Shown here: positions 8,039 to 10,143 of the stretch, piece after piece | Layout: every line of letters begins with the position of its first letter | Numbering within the stretch: position 1 is the first letter of the stretch | Source of the DNA: Flavobacteriales bacterium | GTDB lineage: Bacteria; Bacteroidota; Bacteroidia; Flavobacteriales_F; PHOS-HE28 | Reading direction: 5' to 3' | DNA: 10,143 nt | NCBI GenBank assembly: GCA_024640205.1 | Contig: JAHEFL010000033.1 | Span: 1 to 10,143, forward strand | The notes under the pieces: model-generated | Seen by the model: only the letters and a program-made list of their open reading frames with translations | Database searches by the model: none | What the model was told of the DNA's origin: nothing | Position numbers and translations under genes: made by a program

Positions 8039-8295
8039 AGAACTTCCGCGCATCCATAGACGTAATGCCGCACGACAATTTGTTGGACCCCCAAGGCAAG
8101 GCCGTGACCGGCGCCATGGGTAACCTGGGGCTACCCGAGATCACGAGCATAAGGATCGGAAAGCACATTACGCTCCAGGTGGAGGCGAAGGACAAGAAAA
8201 CCGCAGAAGCGAAAGTGGACGAGGCGTGCAAGAAGCTGCTCGCGAACCAGATCATGGAGAAGTTCGCTTACACGGTTGAGGAAGTCGCAGGTTGA
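8035..8295 (+). CDS. purS: Phosphoribosylformylglycinamidine synthase subunit PurS
   Basis: PurS is the small subunit that joins PurL and PurQ in the three-protein FGAM synthase, the fourth step of purine synthesis (FGAR plus glutamine and ATP to FGAM). The 86-residue product begins MKNFRASIDVMP and contains the family core LLDPQGKAV (about 17-25), a central LG pair, IRIGK (about 39-43), and a C-terminal helix with CKKLLANQIMEKF. This is the normal length for PurS. A longer reading from TTG at 8008 would add nine residues and lie well inside pssA. The ATG at 8035, overlapping the pssA TGA as ATGA, fits the family start and is preferred. No purL or purQ lies in the window, and the upstream partner is a lipid enzyme. 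Confidence 0.93.
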   Translation: MKNFRASIDVMPHDNLLDPQGKAVTGAMGNLGLPEITSIRIGKHITLQVEAKDKKTAEAKVDEACKKLLANQIMEKFAYTVEEVAG

Positions 8296-8324
8296 CGGGT
8301 GAGGGTTGGATATGACCCAGAGCT
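8296..8324. other. Convergent junction between purS and lptB without a clear terminator
   Basis: Only 29 bases separate the ends of two genes that point at each other. A 5-base inverted repeat (AGCTT at 8321-8325 and AAGCT at 8331-8335) overlaps the end of lptB, and a GGGT/ACCC pair lies just before it. Both are short, and neither is followed by a run of T on either strand. I see no supported intrinsic terminator, so the transcripts may overlap or end by another mechanism. Confidence 0.4.
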
Positions 8325-9059
8325 TCAATCAAGCTGCTTCCGCCGCAGTTCAAAGTTCCTTCCCAGGTATTTTTCCCGCACTTCCGGATCCCCCGCAAGA
8401 TCCTCGGCGGCTCCATGTTTCAGGATGCGGCCTTCATAGAGCAAATAGGCCCGGTCCGTGATGCTCAGGGTCTCCTGCACATTGTGGTCGGTGATCAGGA
8501 TACCGATGTTCTTGCTTTTCAGCTTGGCCACGATGCTCTGGATGTCCTCCACGGCGATGGGGTCCACACCCGCGAATGGTTCATCCAGGAGGATAAATCG
8601 CGGCTCCGTGGCAAGGGCACGCGCGATCTCCGTGCGGCGACGCTCACCTCCGCTGAGCACATCGCCCCGGTTGGTTCGAACGTGTTGTAACCCGAACTCA
8701 TCCAATAGTTCCTCCAACTTGGCGGACTGCTCCGCCTTGGATAGATCCGTCATCTCGAGGATAGCGCGGATGTTGTCCTCCACGCTGAGTTTGCGGAACA
8801 CGCTGGCCTCCTGGGGCAGGTACCCGATCCCTTTCTTCGCCCGCTTGTACATCGCAAGCTCCGTGATGTCCTCGTCGTCCAGGTATACCTTGCCTTCGTT
8901 CGGCTTGACCAGCCCAACAATGGTGTAAAAGGTAGTGGTCTTACCCGCTCCGTTGGGCCCTAGCAGGCCCACGATCTCTCCCTGCTTCACCTCCACGCTG
9001 ACGCCGTTCACAACGGATCGCCCCTTGTAGCGCTTGTGGATGTTACGGGCTTGCAGCAT
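8325..9059 (-). CDS. lptB: Lipopolysaccharide export ABC transporter ATP-binding protein
   Basis: LptB is the cytoplasmic ATPase that, with LptF and LptG, extracts lipopolysaccharide from the inner membrane and drives it along the Lpt bridge. The 244-residue protein has all ABC motifs in order: Walker [10 protein letters not shown] at 34-42, Q-loop Gln83 in [17 protein letters not shown], signature LSGGERRR at 135-142, Walker B FILLDEP at 155-161 with Glu160, D-loop GVDP at 164-167, and switch His192 in TDHNV. The QEASVFRKL stretch and the GGERRR signature are typical of LptB and separate it from the related branched-chain amino acid ATPases. The C-terminal part [12 protein letters not shown] is also LptB-like. 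The start ATG at 9059 lies only four bases (CCCC) after the stop of the upstream DUF5686 gene, so the two are almost certainly co-transcribed. No lptF, lptG, lptA or lptC gene is in the window. Confidence 0.96.
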   Translation of the reverse strand: MLQARNIHKRYKGRSVVNGVSVEVKQGEIVGLLGPNGAGKTTTFYTIVGLVKPNEGKVYLDDEDITELAMYKRAKKGIGYLPQEASVFRKLSVEDNIRAILEMTDLSKAEQSAKLEELLDEFGLQHVRTNRGDVLSGGERRRTEIARALATEPRFILLDEPFAGVDPIAVEDIQSIVAKLKSKNIGILITDHNVQETLSITDRAYLLYEGRILKHGAAEDLAGDPEVREKYLGRNFELRRKQLD

Positions 9060-9063
9060 GGGG

Positions 9064-10143
9064 TCAGAATGTGATGTTCATTTTCATCCGAAGGGACCAG
9101 AGGCGCACGTTCGGATTGTCCAGGTATGTGAGTCGATGAACCACATCCACGCGCAGGATCTTCAGGATGTTCTCGATGCCGAAGGAGGCTTCCGCGAACG
9201 GTCCGCTGTTCATGTCGTTCATGAAGGGGAGCAACTCCATCACTTCACGCTGCTCGGGTGCCAATCTTCCGACGGCGGCCTTAAAGCCCACCACCTCGCG
9301 CCATTTCAAGCGTCGGAACAAGGGGATACGATTGAAGAACAGCCCATCGAAGTGGTGATCGATGAACAGGGTCACGCTTTCGTCGTTGATGAACTCGAAG
9401 AAGTTCATTGAGTTGAATGCGATATCGTCGAAATAGAACGTCTCGTTACCTGCATTGATCAGCAGCAGGGGATATGGAAGCAAGCCCCAAACCTTGCCGG
9501 CCGTTACCGTGTAACGCGTGTAACCGAGCACTCCCGCCTGCACCCGTTGTTGGACCCGGGCGATAAGCTTGGTATACTCATAATTACCCTCCAGCACCCC
9601 CTTGAAGCCCTGAGCAAAATGGATCTGCAACACAGGGTAACGCGTGCCCAGGCTTACCCGGGAGAAATCCCCGCTCACATACTTCTCCTTGTATGCGAAA
9701 CGGGTATTGATAACCAGTTCCGATGTGGTGATACTATTGATGGTATCCGGCTCCATCGCATCATTCAGGCTCACATACGACAGGCTGCCACGTGGGAACA
9801 GGGTCCGATGCCGGGCCATCAACATGTTGCTGAACCCTGTGAACCACTCCCGCTCCAGATAGGCCTGGTATTCATCTACCATGGTGAGCTTGTTGTTCGG
9901 AAGCCGCCGGAAGACACTGGAGAGGATGTTGTCCTCACGGAATGCGCCAAGGCTCTGCCCCAACTGTTCGATATCCCGCTTGAACGAGGCACCTGCAATG
10001 AGCCGGGGTTCACGCGATAGCAGGGTCTTGGCCGCAAAGCCGTACTTCACCTCGGTGTCCTTGGTGCCATATGCCAGGTAACCTTCCAATTCCTTGTTCC
10101 GGCTCCATTCGCTGCTGGTCCGTGCACCCATTCGGAAGCGGCT
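9064..10143 (-). CDS. DUF5686-family outer-membrane protein, C-terminal 359 residues (cut by window edge)
   Basis: The frame is open from the right edge of the window to a TGA at 9064-9066. The visible ATG at 10131 is internal, because the four codons before it to the edge are also open and the family is much longer, usually around 800 residues with an N-terminal carboxypeptidase-regulatory-like domain. The part seen is beta-rich with many aromatic residues, as expected of an outer-membrane barrel. The best family signature is near the C-terminus: [10 protein letters not shown], then FNSMNFFEF, then [20 protein letters not shown] followed by WREVVGFKA. It ends with the strand LRMKMNITF, whose terminal Phe is typical of barrels. 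The molecular function of DUF5686 is not established. The gene is the upstream partner of lptB, with a four-base gap, which suggests but does not show a link to outer-membrane assembly. Confidence 0.87.
   Translation of the reverse strand, partial: SRFRMGARTSSEWSRNKELEGYLAYGTKDTEVKYGFAAKTLLSREPRLIAGASFKRDIEQLGQSLGAFREDNILSSVFRRLPNNKLTMVDEYQAYLEREWFTGFSNMLMARHRTLFPRGSLSYVSLNDAMEPDTINSITTSELVINTRFAYKEKYVSGDFSRVSLGTRYPVLQIHFAQGFKGVLEGNYEYTKLIARVQQRVQAGVLGYTRYTVTAGKVWGLLPYPLLLINAGNETFYFDDIAFNSMNFFEFINDESVTLFIDHHFDGLFFNRIPLFRRLKWREVVGFKAAVGRLAPEQREVMELLPFMNDMNSGPFAEASFGIENILKILRVDVVHRLTYLDNPNVRLWSLRMKMNITF

Noticed and set aside
8321..8335. AGCTT/AAGCT inverted repeat as a bidirectional terminator
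   Set aside because: The stem is only five bases, overlaps the lptB stop codon, and has no T tract on either side.
10129..10131. ATG at 10131 as the start of the DUF5686 gene
   Set aside because: The frame remains open to the window edge and the family is far longer, so this methionine is internal.

Overview
The window looks like chromosome from a GC-rich member of the Bacteroidota, most likely a Flavobacteriales-type environmental lineage. The evidence is the gene families: a PorV2/PorU2-type pair tied to the type IX secretion system (T9SS), a DUF5686 outer-membrane protein, and genes that generally lack strong Shine-Dalgarno sequences. The taxonomic placement is inference. Both ends of the window cut through genes. 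I see no RNA gene, mobile element, CRISPR array or phage gene. Coding density is very high: the only gap above 100 bases is a 111-base divergent intergenic region.

Layout from left to right. Positions 1-882 (minus) hold the first 294 codons of lnt, apolipoprotein N-acyltransferase. Positions 921-6077 (minus) hold a 1718-residue secreted C25 (gingipain-like) peptidase of the PorU2 type. Positions 6074-7177 (minus) hold its outer-membrane barrel partner of the PorV2 type. These three genes are read in the order porV2, porU2, lnt. The first two overlap by an ATGA, and lnt follows 38 bases after the porU2 stop. The 7178-7288 gap is a divergent promoter region. Positions 7289-8038 (plus) hold pssA, phosphatidylserine synthase, followed with another ATGA overlap by purS (8035-8295), the small subunit of FGAM synthase. 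After a 29-base convergent junction come lptB (8325-9059, minus) and, only four bases upstream of it, the 3' end of a DUF5686-family gene (9064-10143, minus, cut by the window edge).

All genes except purS concern the cell envelope: lipoprotein acylation (Lnt), phosphatidylserine synthesis (PssA), lipopolysaccharide export (LptB), an outer-membrane barrel (DUF5686), and an apparent secretion or sorting module (PorV2/PorU2). The families are recognisable, and I do not see a clearly new system. The points most worth a second look are the coupled PorV2/PorU2 pair with its large unassigned middle region and many candidate O-glycosylation motifs, the lone purS coupled to pssA, and the tight DUF5686-lptB linkage.
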